This document shows, in pieces, positions 1 through 9,085 of a stretch of 64,000 bases of DNA. Both the position numbers and the translations under genes were made by a program. Below the pieces are notes generated by a model, which saw nothing but the letters and a program-made list of their open reading frames with translations, was not told the origin of the DNA and made no database searches. The stretch's first letter is position 1, and every line of letters starts with the position of its first letter. This DNA is from Candidatus Alloclostridium intestinigallinarum (lineage in GTDB: Bacteria > Bacillota > Clostridia > Christensenellales > UBA3700): positions 1 to 64,000 of the forward strand of contig CAJFJA010000007.1 of the NCBI GenBank assembly GCA_904382605.1. The letters are read 5' to 3'.

Positions 1-127
1 CGTATAGTTTAATTAAGTACCCCTCATTGTGTTTCCATATTCTTCTCCTTTTGTCTTTCTTTGATTGTCTATGTGTAACAAATGTATTGTAAACCTACAT
101 GCGTTCCGCCGCGCCGCTGTCCGCATA

Positions 128-156
128 TTGCATTATACGGAAAATTATGTTATAAT
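128..156 (+). promoter_or_regulatory. Promoter of the LysR remnant
   Basis: TTGCAT at 128-133 and TATAAT at 151-156 are separated by 17 bases, a near-consensus housekeeping promoter. It precedes the short LysR-like reading frame starting at 194. Confidence 0.6.
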
Positions 157-193
157 GAGTTATCATAGAATTCAAGCATAGAGCGGAGGCAAA

Positions 194-295
194 ATGGAAC
201 TGCGAAAACTGCGGTATTTCATGGCTGTGGCGGACGAAGAGAACATTTCCCGTGCGGCGCAGAAGCGTCCGTTGTCGGGACGCTTCTTTACTTAA
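194..295 (+). pseudogene. LysR-type regulator remnant (N-terminus only)
   Basis: An ATG preceded by GGAGG opens a 33-codon frame. Its first 24 residues look like the start of a LysR-family helix-turn-helix (MELRKLRYFMAVADEENISR, then AAQ). LysR proteins are normally about 300 residues. Here the frame runs straight into a perfect hairpin and stops, so the helix-turn-helix is incomplete and no effector domain follows. The promoter and ribosome binding site look intact, so the fragment could still be transcribed. I infer a deletion or rearrangement that joined a gene start to a terminator. An assembly artefact is possible. Confidence 0.6.
261..290 (+). terminator. Terminator-like hairpin inside the LysR remnant
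   Basis: A perfect 10-bp stem, AGAAGCGTCC (261-270) with GGACGCTTCT (278-287), has a 7-base loop and a short T-rich tail. It lies inside the last codons of the remnant. Confidence 0.55.
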
Positions 296-440
296 TTTAC
301 GGGAATATTTAATATTTGTTGTCTATACGGGTTCGATATACCGAATCTTCCTTATGAATTTCCCCCGCGCTGGATACGCTTGCAAACCTATGCAGGATAT
401 TGGACGTTTCACCCGCATATATATTGTGTTTTGAAAATTG

Positions 441-470
441 AAGAATCCCCGGGTCGCCCCGGGGATTCTT
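441..470 (-). terminator. Terminator of the hydrogenase operon
   Basis: A perfect 13-bp inverted repeat (441-453 with 458-470, loop tcgc) lies 15 bases past the hydA stop. The tail on the minus strand is only moderately T-rich. It could work in both directions. Confidence 0.75.
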
Positions 471-485
471 TATACAAAAAGTTTC

Positions 486-2228
486 TTACTTCTTCGTTCT
501 GTCGATATACTTGGTGTGCAGTATATGGTGCGCCCTTTCGCTGCCCGGCTTTTCAAGATATTCGTCGTACATCGCCATGACGGCGGGGTTCTTGTAGCTC
601 TTGCGGTAGGTGCAAGCCTTGTCGTTGGCGTAGATTGCCTTGGCGCGCAGTCCGGGAATGTCCAGCCTCTGACGGGTAGCCGCGTCGTGAATGGGCTGTC
701 CGCCGCCGTTTACGCAACCGCCCGGGCAGGACATGATTTCGATAAACTGGTAAGGGCTGTTGCCCGCCTTTATCTCGTCCATGAGAACGCGCGCGTTCGC
801 AAGCGAGCTTGCAACGGCGATTTTGATTTCCTTGCCGCCCAGCGTGACGGTTGCGGACTTGATGCCCTGCTGACCTCTTACCGCCGTGTATTCGAAATCT
901 TCAAGTTCCTTGCCTTCCAGAAGGTCCGCCACCGTTCTGAGCGCCGCTTCCATAACGCCGCCCGTAGCGCCGAATATCACGCCCGCGCCCGTAGATACGC
1001 CCAGAGGCTCGTCGAATTTTTCGTCGGGAAGCAGATTATACTGGATACCCGCGCGCTTTATCATTCTGGCAAGTTCGCGTGTGGTAAGCACCGCGTCTAT
1101 ATCGGGTACGCCTGCGGCGTCCTGGTAAGGACGGGTCTTTTCAAACTTCTTGGCTATGCAGGGCATGACGGACACGACGTAGATATCCTTGGGGTCTATG
1201 CCGAATTTTTTCGCGTAGTACGTCTTGACAGACGCGCCGAACATCTGCTGGGGCGACTTCGCCGTGGACAGATTGGGCAGCAGTTCGGGATAGTTATACT
1301 CGCAGAACTTTATCCATGCGGGCGAACAGGAAGTCATCATGGGCAGGGCACCGCCGTGCTGAATTCTGTCCACAAGCTCGAAGCCCTCTTCCATAATGGT
1401 GAGGTCGGCGGCAAAGTCCACGTCGAACACTCTGTCAAAACCGAGATTGCGGAGCGCCGCAACCATCTTGCCTTCCGTATCCGTGCCGATGGGATAGCCG
1501 AATTCTTCGCCCAGCGCAACGCGCACGGAAGGAGCCGTTCCCACTACAACGTGCTTGGTGGGGTCGGCAAGCGCCGCCAATACGTTATCTATCTCTTCTT
1601 TTTCCGTAAGCGCGCCCGTGGGGCAGTTTACCACGCATTGTCCGCAACCCACGCAGGTGTGTTCCTTTATGTCCGTTTCGAACGCGCAGCCGATAGAGGT
1701 GTCGAAGCCGCGGTTGTTCGCGCCGATAACGCTGACGGACTGAACCTTTTCGCACACGGCGACGCACCTTCTGCACAGCACGCACTTGTTGTTGTCGCGC
1801 ACGAAGCATACGGACGATTCGTCCTTTTCGCTCACGTTCTTCGCGCCCTGGAATCTGTTCGCGTCGCAGCCGAGTTCGTATGCCAGAGTCTGCAATTCGC
1901 AGTTGGTGTTGCGCGCGCAGGAAAGGCACTTCTGGTCGTGGTCGGAAAGCAGAAGTTCCACGGTGGTCTTCCTGCTCCGGATTACCTTGGGAGTGTTGGT
2001 GAATATCTCCGTCCCTTCCCTGTCGATGGGATAGGTGCAGGCGGCAACAAGCGTCCTCGCGCCCTTGACTTCCACCATGCAAACGCGGCACGCGCCTATG
2101 CAGTTTATCTTTTCCAGATAGCACAGAGTGGGAATTTTAATGCCCACCTGACGGCATGCGTCCAGAATGGTGGTACCGCTCTCCACGCTGTAATCTCTTC
2201 CGTTTATTTTAATGTTTATCTTCGCCAT
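486..2228 (-). CDS. hndD: NADH-linked [FeFe] hydrogenase catalytic subunit (HndD/HydA type)
   Basis: This 580-residue subunit carries the H-cluster and makes or consumes H2. An N-terminal [2Fe-2S] domain has Cys 36, 43, 47, 50 and 64. A His-Cys cluster motif follows at 97-110, then a two-cluster ferredoxin domain at about 141-204. The H-cluster domain holds L1 TSCSPAW (299-305), L2 MPCIAKK (355-361) and L3 MSCPGGCVNGGG (499-510). L1 has Ser at the second of the two classical cysteines (TSCCPxW). I recall this variant in HndD-type sequences but did not verify it. The length fits the soluble clostridial NAD(P)-linked type. It is the last gene of hndB-hndC-hndD, 6 bases after hndC, and probably re-oxidises NADH and ferredoxin during fermentation. 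Confidence 0.95.
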   Translation of the reverse strand: MAKINIKINGRDYSVESGTTILDACRQVGIKIPTLCYLEKINCIGACRVCMVEVKGARTLVAACTYPIDREGTEIFTNTPKVIRSRKTTVELLLSDHDQKCLSCARNTNCELQTLAYELGCDANRFQGAKNVSEKDESSVCFVRDNNKCVLCRRCVAVCEKVQSVSVIGANNRGFDTSIGCAFETDIKEHTCVGCGQCVVNCPTGALTEKEEIDNVLAALADPTKHVVVGTAPSVRVALGEEFGYPIGTDTEGKMVAALRNLGFDRVFDVDFAADLTIMEEGFELVDRIQHGGALPMMTSCSPAWIKFCEYNYPELLPNLSTAKSPQQMFGASVKTYYAKKFGIDPKDIYVVSVMPCIAKKFEKTRPYQDAAGVPDIDAVLTTRELARMIKRAGIQYNLLPDEKFDEPLGVSTGAGVIFGATGGVMEAALRTVADLLEGKELEDFEYTAVRGQQGIKSATVTLGGKEIKIAVASSLANARVLMDEIKAGNSPYQFIEIMSCPGGCVNGGGQPIHDAATRQRLDIPGLRAKAIYANDKACTYRKSYKNPAVMAMYDEYLEKPGSERAHHILHTKYIDRTKK

Positions 2229-2234
2229 TTCCCC

Positions 2235-4019
2235 TTACTCCTTTACGATAGCCTTGAAGCGGCAGCCGTCCATACATGCGCCGCACTTTATGCACTTGCT
2301 CTGGTCGATGACGTGTTTTTGTCTGACCTCGCCTTCGATTGCGCCCACGGGGCAGTTACGCTTGCACAGCGTGCAGCCCTTGCACGCGTCGGTGATATGG
2401 TAGGACACCAGCTTTTTGCACACCTTTGCGGGGCAGCGCTTTTCCTTGATATGCGTTTCGTACTCGTCGCGGAAATAGCGCAGGGTGGAAAGCACGGGGT
2501 TGGGGGCAGTCTGCCCCAGTCCGCACAGCGAATTTTCCTTTATGTAGTAGCACAGCTCTTCCATCTTGTCGAGGTCTTCCATGGTGGCGGTGCCGTCGGT
2601 GACTTTGTTGAGCATTTCAAGCAGCCTCTTGGTGCCTATCCTGCATGGAGTGCACTTGCCGCACGACTCGTCCACGGTAAATTCGAGGAAGAACTTGGCT
2701 ATATCCACCATACAGGTATCCTCGTCCATGACGATAAGACCGCCCGAACCCATCATCGAGCCTATCTCTATCAGTTTGTCGTAGTCGATGGGCACGTCGA
2801 GGTGCCGGGGAGGAATACATCCGCCGGAAGGTCCGCCCGTCTGCGCCGCCTTGAACTGCTTGCCCTTGGGAATGCCGCCGCCTATGTCGTAGACTATCTC
2901 CCTCAAAGTGGTGCCCATGGGCACTTCCACAAGACCGGTATTGACTATCTTGCCGCCGAGGGCGAACACCTTGGTGCCCTTGGATTTTTCCGTACCCATG
3001 GAAGCGAACCAATCGGGGCCGTTCATTATAATCTGGGTGATATTGGCGTAAGTTTCCACGTTGTTGAGCAAGGTGGGCTTGCCGAACAGACCCTTGTTAG
3101 CGGGGAACGGAGGACGGGGACGCGGCTCGCCGCGGTTGCCTTCCACGGAAACCATAAGCGCCGTTTCCTCGCCGCACACGAACGCGCCCGCGCCCAGACG
3201 AAGCTCTATATCGAAGGAAAAGTCCGTGCCCAGGATATTCTTGCCCAAAAGCCCGTATTCCCTAGCCTGTTTGATTGCTATACGGCACCTGTCCACCGCT
3301 ATGGGATATTCCGCACGCACGTATATGTAACCCTGCGTGCCGCCCACGGCGTACGCGGCTATGGTCATAGCCTCTATCACGGAGTGCGGATCGCCTTCCA
3401 GCACGGAGCGGTCCATGAACGCGCCGGGGTCGCCTTCGTCGGCGTTGCAGCAGACGTATTTCACGTCGCCCGCGGCGTTTTTGACGAACTGCCACTTGGT
3501 GCCCGTGGGGAAGCCCGCGCCGCCCCTGCCGCGCAGACCGGAAGCCTTGACCATGTCTATTACCTGCTGGGGCTCGTATTCCGTAAGGCACTTGATAAGC
3601 GCGGCATAGCCGTCGCGCGCAATATACTCGTCAATGTTTTCGGGGTCGATAACGCCGCAGTTGCGCAGGGCAACGCGCGTCTGGCGTCTGTAAAATTCGG
3701 TATCCGTAAGCGCTTTTACGGGCGGTTCGCCCACGCGCTCGGTATGCAGAAGGCGGGTGACGAGCCTGCCCTTTATGAGATGTTCGTTGACGATATCCGT
3801 TACGTCGTCGGCGTGAACGCCGCTGTAAAACGCCGCTTCGGGATAAACTATAACCACGGGACCTACCGCGCACAGACCGAAACAACCCGTTTCCACTATC
3901 TGTACGTCGTCTTCCATGTGGTTGGCTTTAAGCTGGCGGGCGAGCTCTTCCCTTATCTTTGCACTTCCGTTGGACGTGCAGCCGGTGCCGCCGCAGACAA
4001 GTACGTGACTTTTGTACAT
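2235..4019 (-). CDS. hndC: Hydrogenase NuoF-like subunit (HndC): FMN and NADH site
   Basis: This 594-residue electron-input subunit is related to NuoF of complex I. A thioredoxin-like [2Fe-2S] domain has Cys 9, 14, 46 and 50. The FMN/NADH fold has GRGGAGF (164-170) and NADEGDPG (193-200). An SLBB-type segment follows, then the 4Fe-4S site ESCGKCTPC (451-459) with Cys499. A C-terminal two-cluster ferredoxin domain spans about 546-586. The family exchanges electrons between NAD(P)H and the hydrogenase subunit, in bifurcating enzymes with ferredoxin as second partner. The start has a GGAGG-type site (minus strand), and hndB ends 11 bases upstream. Confidence 0.95.
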   Translation of the reverse strand: MYKSHVLVCGGTGCTSNGSAKIREELARQLKANHMEDDVQIVETGCFGLCAVGPVVIVYPEAAFYSGVHADDVTDIVNEHLIKGRLVTRLLHTERVGEPPVKALTDTEFYRRQTRVALRNCGVIDPENIDEYIARDGYAALIKCLTEYEPQQVIDMVKASGLRGRGGAGFPTGTKWQFVKNAAGDVKYVCCNADEGDPGAFMDRSVLEGDPHSVIEAMTIAAYAVGGTQGYIYVRAEYPIAVDRCRIAIKQAREYGLLGKNILGTDFSFDIELRLGAGAFVCGEETALMVSVEGNRGEPRPRPPFPANKGLFGKPTLLNNVETYANITQIIMNGPDWFASMGTEKSKGTKVFALGGKIVNTGLVEVPMGTTLREIVYDIGGGIPKGKQFKAAQTGGPSGGCIPPRHLDVPIDYDKLIEIGSMMGSGGLIVMDEDTCMVDIAKFFLEFTVDESCGKCTPCRIGTKRLLEMLNKVTDGTATMEDLDKMEELCYYIKENSLCGLGQTAPNPVLSTLRYFRDEYETHIKEKRCPAKVCKKLVSYHITDACKGCTLCKRNCPVGAIEGEVRQKHVIDQSKCIKCGACMDGCRFKAIVKE

Positions 4020-4030
4020 AATTCCCCCTC

Positions 4031-4402
4031 CTAAATGTTCTCTACAAGATATTTTTCCACGGGTTTACCGCCCGCGACGTGTTTTTCCATCACTTCGAGA
4101 GCTTTTTCGGGGGTCATCTTTCCGTAAACGACCTTGGGTTTTCCGGGAACGTAAACTTCGACGGTAGGTTCGTAATCGCAAAGACCCTGGCAGTCGCTGC
4201 GATATACCCTCACCTTGGGTAAACGACGCTTGGACAGATCTTCCACCAACGCGTCAAACACGAATTTGGCACCTTTGGATATTCCGCACGTGCCCATTCC
4301 GACGACTATCCTCGTTTCGAGGTGTTCGTCAGAGTTATCACGGATGAACATGGCAGGTTGCATGCTCTCCCTGATAGCCTGAATATCGGCTATTGTCTTC
4401 AT
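4031..4402 (-). CDS. hndB: Hydrogenase [2Fe-2S] ferredoxin-like subunit (HndB)
   Basis: This 123-residue protein is the length of HndB and has the thioredoxin-like ferredoxin pattern: GMGTCGIS (Cys39) and DCQGLCDYEP (Cys71, Cys75), followed by a conserved VEVYVPGKP strand. In Hnd hydrogenases it is an electron-transfer subunit between the flavin and H-cluster subunits. It starts 24 bases after the upstream ATPase gene. The NuoE-like subunit HndA, which usually completes the set, is not encoded beside it. Confidence 0.9.
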   Translation of the reverse strand: MKTIADIQAIRESMQPAMFIRDNSDEHLETRIVVGMGTCGISKGAKFVFDALVEDLSKRRLPKVRVYRSDCQGLCDYEPTVEVYVPGKPKVVYGKMTPEKALEVMEKHVAGGKPVEKYLVENI

Positions 4403-4426
4403 AATTTCCTCCTGACGGCAGCCCAG

Positions 4427-4894
4427 CTACCATATAATTTTCCCGTTGTAAATCCTCTTTTTGTTTTCGAGGATCAAAAGCGCGTCGCCCTTTGCCGCCC
4501 CACAAAAGACCGCCCTTTCTCTATCCGCCTTTTCCGCCCATATTACGTCCGTATCCCCCGCCGCGGCAAGGCTTACCGCCCCTGCTATATCGCCGCAGTC
4601 AAGGTCCGCAAACAGGCAGGTTATGACCGTTTTTCCGTTTCTTCCAAGCATTGTCACGGACGCGCAGTTATCGGCGATGAGCTTTATCCCCTTTCCCCTT
4701 CCTTCGCCTTTGGTGGTGAAAAGCCCGCGTTTTGCAAGCGCGAACTGCTCCGCGCCCATGCCGCCGCCGTCGTCTTCCGCAACCAGTTTTCCCGGCGAAA
4801 GGGTGAATTTTATCAGCTTCGCTCCCGCGCTTTCCGCGTTCATGGCAAGCTCTTCTATCATGCGCGCCACGTCGAAACGATTTTGCCTATCCAT
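4427..4894 (-). CDS. Small GHKL ATPase-like protein of the hydrogenase operon
   Basis: This 155-residue protein has a histidine-kinase-like ATP-binding fold: N box EELAMNAESAG, G1 box EDDGGGM and G2 region TTKGEGRGKGIKL. There is no phospho-acceptor or sensor domain. Similar stand-alone ATPases lie beside hndA/hndB in many clostridial hydrogenase clusters; their role is not established. Residues after about 100 are poorly conserved. It is the first gene of the hydrogenase operon. No Shine-Dalgarno sequence is near its ATG, and an AT-rich -10-like sequence (TAAAAT) ends about 3 bases before it, so initiation may be on a very short leader. Confidence 0.7.
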   Translation of the reverse strand: MDRQNRFDVARMIEELAMNAESAGAKLIKFTLSPGKLVAEDDGGGMGAEQFALAKRGLFTTKGEGRGKGIKLIADNCASVTMLGRNGKTVITCLFADLDCGDIAGAVSLAAAGDTDVIWAEKADRERAVFCGAAKGDALLILENKKRIYNGKIIW

Positions 4895-5021
4895 ATTATT
4901 TTAACACAAGCCTTCTTAAAAATAAAGCGTTTTCACCTTATCACTATGCCGCATTTTCACCGCTTTGTCAATAGTTTTCCGTACGCGCGGCGTCGTTTCG
5001 CCGCCGCTGCCGCCGAAAACT

Positions 5022-6266
5022 TTACCGCCGTCTTTCCCTGCCGCGCAAAAACAACGTTACTCCCGTACCCGCAGACGCGAGCAGAAGCAGCGCCGCCCCC
5101 GCCGCCGCAATCACCCCGAAATGCGCCGCAACCAGTTCGAACCCGACGCCGAAACATACGGCGATTATTTTGCCCAGCGCGGCAAATACCGCCACGGAAA
5201 GCACAAGCGCCGCCGCAAGCGAAAGCAAAACCAGCAGCGCAGTCTGTGTCAGCCTCAGCGAAAGGTAAAACAGCCTTGTCGCCCCGAGTGCAAAAAGTAT
5301 CTCGCCGTTGGCGCGCATTCTTTCCGACAGTCTGTTTACAAGCAGTAAAGCTATCAGTATTATTCCTGTCATCAACGCCGTCCCCACGTATAAAAATACC
5401 TGTCTTATCATCTCTCCGACGTTATCGAGTACGCGGATATCTTCAAGATAACCCCACCCCGCATAGAGTATATCTTCGTCCTGCAACAGTGCGTCGCCGT
5501 GATCCGGCCACCGCGAAAGAGTATAGACGTATTTTCTCTCGTGCGGGTATGCCGCAAGCATTTCGTTCGATTCGTGTATGAGAACGGAAGGCGCGAAATG
5601 GCTCATTCCGTCGCGGTGTCCCGCAAGTTCGTAATAGGCGTTTCCGATAACCCCGCACACGGTCAGCTCTTCCCACACGGTATTGCCGCCGGCAAGCGAA
5701 ACCATTGACACCTTCTTCCCCACCGGCGAGCGCGTTATTCCGTATTCTTCCAGCATATACTCCGCAACGGCAACTTCGTCACCGCTCTTTGGAAGTCTGC
5801 CTTCCACAAAGCTGTCAATCCCCGGCGCTCCGCTTTCCGCAAGGTCGTTTTTTGTAATAAACCCCGCCGGATCCGATATGGCGTAAACGAAAATGCCTTG
5901 CAAAGTATCTCCGCACGTATATAAGTTTTCTTCTATCCGCAAACCGACCCTGTACGCCGGCAGAAAGGAAAACTCCGTGCCGAGCAGTTCTTCGCTTACG
6001 GGCGCAAAATCTATATAGTCCGCCGAAAACGCAAATTCCGCATACTCCGCGCCGTCGGCAAGTTCCTTACCCGAAATAACGTAATTGGCGGAAAAATATC
6101 CCTCTTTCATCTCCTCCCGCTCTTGCTCCGCAGATATTATGAACATGGAAAAAAGCGAAGCTATCATTATCAGCGCGGTAAACGCCGCGGCGATTTTCAC
6201 CGTTGCGCTTTTATAACATACCAGATTCCTTACCGCCAGTCCGACCGCGCCGCTCACTTTCCGCAC
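5022..6266 (-). CDS. ABC transporter permease, FtsX/MacB type (large subunit)
   Basis: I take the GTG at 6266 as start because AGGAGG lies 7 bases upstream; an upstream ATG at 6374 would overlap the preceding gene by about 120 bases. This gives 414 residues. A membrane helix near residues 23-42 is followed by an extracytoplasmic domain of about 230 residues, three more helices, and a basic C-terminus. This is the FtsX-permease layout of MacB/LolE-type exporters. The start overlaps the end of the smaller permease by 13 bases, so the two are probably translationally coupled. The substrate is unknown. Confidence 0.85.
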   Translation of the reverse strand: MRKVSGAVGLAVRNLVCYKSATVKIAAAFTALIMIASLFSMFIISAEQEREEMKEGYFSANYVISGKELADGAEYAEFAFSADYIDFAPVSEELLGTEFSFLPAYRVGLRIEENLYTCGDTLQGIFVYAISDPAGFITKNDLAESGAPGIDSFVEGRLPKSGDEVAVAEYMLEEYGITRSPVGKKVSMVSLAGGNTVWEELTVCGVIGNAYYELAGHRDGMSHFAPSVLIHESNEMLAAYPHERKYVYTLSRWPDHGDALLQDEDILYAGWGYLEDIRVLDNVGEMIRQVFLYVGTALMTGIILIALLLVNRLSERMRANGEILFALGATRLFYLSLRLTQTALLVLLSLAAALVLSVAVFAALGKIIAVCFGVGFELVAAHFGVIAAAGAALLLLASAGTGVTLFLRGRERRR

Positions 6267-6856
6267 TCTGCAACCTCCTGCAGGGAAATCTTCCGTATCC
6301 GTCCGACGCTTACCCGGTACAGCGGCAGAGATATGAGCGTCGTTATAATAAAATTGCCCGCGGGCGCCCACCACGGAAGAACGGAATCCGCCTGTATTCC
6401 GAATATCCGCGAACAGGCGGAGATAATGCCCGTGCCGATTAAACCCGAAAACAGCGCCCCTCCGACGTTCACCGCAAGCGTTATTACCGTCAGAATGGAA
6501 AAATATATCCCGAATATGTGCTTTTCCCCGTATCCGAGAAGCAGCAGTCTGCCTATAAAGTGCCTGCGGTTGTCAAGCATTATCGAATACAGCGAATAAA
6601 TTATCACGCCGTTGGTAAGAAACAGCGCTACCCCGGAAGATACGAGCAGTCCGCTTATCAAAGAAACGCCCGCCGAATACCGCCCGTTGAAGCCGTCCCC
6701 GTCTACAACCGAAAACACGCTTTCGTATAAGTTCGTATATACCGTGACAACCGCAAACAACGCGCCCGTAAACAGAGTCAGCGCAATAACCGATATGACG
6801 GCGGGAAGACGCAGACGTGCAAACTCCCTTGCAAACAGTTTACATGTTGCTTTCAT
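6254..6856 (-). CDS. ABC transporter permease, FtsX type (small subunit)
   Basis: This 200-residue membrane protein has one N-terminal helix (residues 17-40), then three helices near 68-92, 112-140 and 165-182, and a short cytoplasmic tail (VGRIRKISLQEV) like that ending FtsX permease cores. The large loop domain is missing. Its start overlaps the ATPase gene by 17 bases and its end overlaps the large permease. The trio looks like a two-part FtsX exporter in which the two halves of a double permease are separate genes. Confidence 0.75.
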   Translation of the reverse strand: MKATCKLFAREFARLRLPAVISVIALTLFTGALFAVVTVYTNLYESVFSVVDGDGFNGRYSAGVSLISGLLVSSGVALFLTNGVIIYSLYSIMLDNRRHFIGRLLLLGYGEKHIFGIYFSILTVITLAVNVGGALFSGLIGTGIISACSRIFGIQADSVLPWWAPAGNFIITTLISLPLYRVSVGRIRKISLQEVAECGK

Positions 6857-7511
6857 CTTTTACTACCCGTCCGTCGGAAAGAGTAATTATCCTGTCCGCC
6901 CTGCGGGCGTCCCCGGCATCGTGCGTTACCAGAATTACGGTTTTCCCTTCCGCGTGTATTGTGTCAAGAATATCCATTTCCCGCGCGCTGTTCTCCTCAT
7001 CCAGATTCCCGCACGGTTCGTCCGCAAGTATTATCGGCGGATCGTTGACCAGCGCCCGCGCAACGGCAACCCTTTGCATTTCACCGCCGGATAAAAATTT
7101 TGCCTTTATATTTTTCCTGTCCGCTATATCAAGTTTTTCCAACAGCCGGGTCATATCCGCGGAAGAAACCTTTTTGCCCGATATTAAAGCGGGAAGTTCG
7201 ATGTTTTGTATAACGCTGTATTCCGGTTCAAGATTGAACCGCTGAAAAATACAGCCTACGTGCGCGTTGCGGTACTGCGCCGCCTGCCTGTCATGCGTGC
7301 CCGCCAATCTTATACCGTCAACGGCGACAATCCCGTCCGTGGCGGCGTCAAGCGCGCCTATCAAATTGAGCAAAGTGGTTTTTCCGCTGCCGGAACGTCC
7401 CGTTACCGCGACGTATTCCCCCGTTTTGATTTCAAGCGAAACGCCGTCAAGGGCGGTGAATTCCCGTCTTCCGTTGAAATATTTTTTCGTAACATTGTCC
7501 AATACGATCAT
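6840..7511 (-). CDS. ABC transporter ATPase, MacB/LolD type
   Basis: This 223-residue ATPase has Walker A GRSGSGKTT, a Q-loop near IFQRFNLEP, signature LSGGEMQRVA, Walker B IILADEPCGNLD and an H-loop in VTHD. Length and motifs fit the MacB/LolD/FtsE family that powers FtsX permeases. It overlaps the small permease gene. It lies 128 bases after the CoA-transferase gene on the same strand with no clear terminator between. Confidence 0.93.
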   Translation of the reverse strand: MIVLDNVTKKYFNGRREFTALDGVSLEIKTGEYVAVTGRSGSGKTTLLNLIGALDAATDGIVAVDGIRLAGTHDRQAAQYRNAHVGCIFQRFNLEPEYSVIQNIELPALISGKKVSSADMTRLLEKLDIADRKNIKAKFLSGGEMQRVAVARALVNDPPIILADEPCGNLDEENSAREMDILDTIHAEGKTVILVTHDAGDARRADRIITLSDGRVVKDESNM

Positions 7512-7639
7512 GCCATTGCTCCGGAACAGGGAAAGCCGCCCGTCGCTGCCGACCTATCTTACGGCAGGTATTCCGCCTTTTCTCCCTTAACCAATACTCT
7601 TACAAAAGCGGCATATCACGCCTTTGCCGCCGGAATGCG

Positions 7640-8944
7640 CTATCTTATCACTATGCCGCATTCGTACGCTTCGCGCTCAAGCTGTTCGCGGAAAGCGGGG
7701 TGCGCTATCGAGATGAGTTTTTTCGCCCTTTCGGCTATGCTCGCGCCCTTCAGGTCGACCATACCGTATTCCGTGACCACGAAGTTCACGTCGTTTCTGG
7801 AAAGGGATACCGCCGCGCCCTCTTTCAGCCGCGTTACTATCTTGCTCGCCTCTTTCCTCTCTCCCGTGACGGGATCTTTCACCATTGCCGTGGAGTAAAG
7901 CGCGATTATCGACCTGCCGTTCCTAGACATCTGCGCGCCCACGGCGGTGTCCGTCTGCCCGCCCGTTCCGGAAAACTGCCTGCTGCCGAGAGATTCGGAA
8001 CAGCACTGTCCCGTTATATCCACTTCCAGCGACGTATTTATGGAAACCTGGTTGTCGTTCCTTGCGATAATGCCCGGCGCGTTCACGTAGTTGCAGTCGA
8101 GCACGAGCACGGCGGGATTGTCGTCCACAAAGTCGTACATCTCGCGCGATCCTATCATGAACGAGCAGACCGCCTTTTCCCTGTGCACCTGCTTGTATCT
8201 GCCCGTAACCACGCCCGCTTTCATCAGATTCATAATGCCCGTGGTGAACATCTCCGTGTGCACGCCCAGATCCTTTTTATCCGTAAGCGCCGCCGCAACG
8301 GCGTTCGGAATACTGCCTATTCCCAGCTGTATGCAGTCGCCGTCGTCCACTATGCCGGCGATGAGTTTGCCTATCTTCACGTCCCTTTCGCCGAGCACGG
8401 GGTCTTTTATTTCGGGCATGGGATAGTCCGCCGCTATAAAGTAATCCACCTGCTCCGCGGGTACGTTCACGTCGCCGAAAGTACGCGGCACGTTGGGATT
8501 TACTTCAAGAACGACCACGTCCGCGTCGTCCATCATCCGCCTTTCGTACACGTTGCTCAGCGCAATGGATACGAAGCCGTGCTTGTCCGGCGGCGAACAG
8601 ATGCCCACGAATATATCCGCGCTGCGGTTATATCTGCGGTTTACGCCCGAAAGTCTGAGATGGTTGGGTATAAAAGAAGCCCTGCCCAGGCTGTGCGCCT
8701 GACGCGTGGGCGACGAGTAAAACAGGCTTTCGCAGAAAAAACTCTCCTTGTATTCGGGATTCGTGTTGTAATCGTATTCCCTCAGAGAAAGGCAGTTGGT
8801 GACGGTGACGTTCTTCACCCTGCCGGCTATCGTATGCAATTTGGATAAAAATTCGTACGGCTCGGACGCGCCCAGCGCAACCACGATATGGTCGCCGCTA
8901 TTAACCAGATCCAAAGCCTGTTCGACAGAAATGTATTTTCCCAT
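7640..8944 (-). CDS. Family I CoA-transferase (acetyl-CoA hydrolase/transferase type)
   Basis: This 434-residue enzyme belongs to the family that includes 4-hydroxybutyrate CoA-transferase and butyryl-CoA:acetate CoA-transferase. The catalytic glutamate is probably Glu231 in GVHTEMFTTG. The CoA loop LGIGSIPNAVA (207-217) and SRQFSGTGGQTD further on are typical. It moves CoA between an acyl-CoA and a free acid, usually acetate. The sequence does not decide the substrate; a role in butyrate or propionate formation would fit a fermenter with a hydrogenase. Its leader carries a hairpin (see separate entry). Confidence 0.88.
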   Translation of the reverse strand: MGKYISVEQALDLVNSGDHIVVALGASEPYEFLSKLHTIAGRVKNVTVTNCLSLREYDYNTNPEYKESFFCESLFYSSPTRQAHSLGRASFIPNHLRLSGVNRRYNRSADIFVGICSPPDKHGFVSIALSNVYERRMMDDADVVVLEVNPNVPRTFGDVNVPAEQVDYFIAADYPMPEIKDPVLGERDVKIGKLIAGIVDDGDCIQLGIGSIPNAVAAALTDKKDLGVHTEMFTTGIMNLMKAGVVTGRYKQVHREKAVCSFMIGSREMYDFVDDNPAVLVLDCNYVNAPGIIARNDNQVSINTSLEVDITGQCCSESLGSRQFSGTGGQTDTAVGAQMSRNGRSIIALYSTAMVKDPVTGERKEASKIVTRLKEGAAVSLSRNDVNFVVTEYGMVDLKGASIAERAKKLISIAHPAFREQLEREAYECGIVIR

Positions 8945-8949
8945 AAATT

Positions 8950-9039
8950 ATCCCTATCCCCGGGACGCACGAGCTGCGTCCGAAATAAATTCGCACAATG
9001 CGCAGTTATTATTATAACATATTATATATATATTAGCAA
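8950..9039 (-). promoter_or_regulatory. Promoter and hairpin leader of the CoA-transferase gene
   Basis: On the minus strand TTGCTA (9034-9039) and TATAAT (9011-9016) are 17 bases apart. This implies a leader of about 60 bases, which contains the hairpin GGACGCA/TGCGTCC close to the start codon. Confidence 0.55.
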
Positions 9040-9085
9040 TAATTTTTTTTGCATGCGCCGCAAGCGTCCTCCGCCGCGCTCTCCC

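Noticed and set aside
438..4034. A 1198-codon open frame on the plus strand across the hydrogenase genes
   Set aside because: It is antisense to hndD, hndC and hndB, whose motifs are unmistakable. GC-rich codons leave the opposite strand open.
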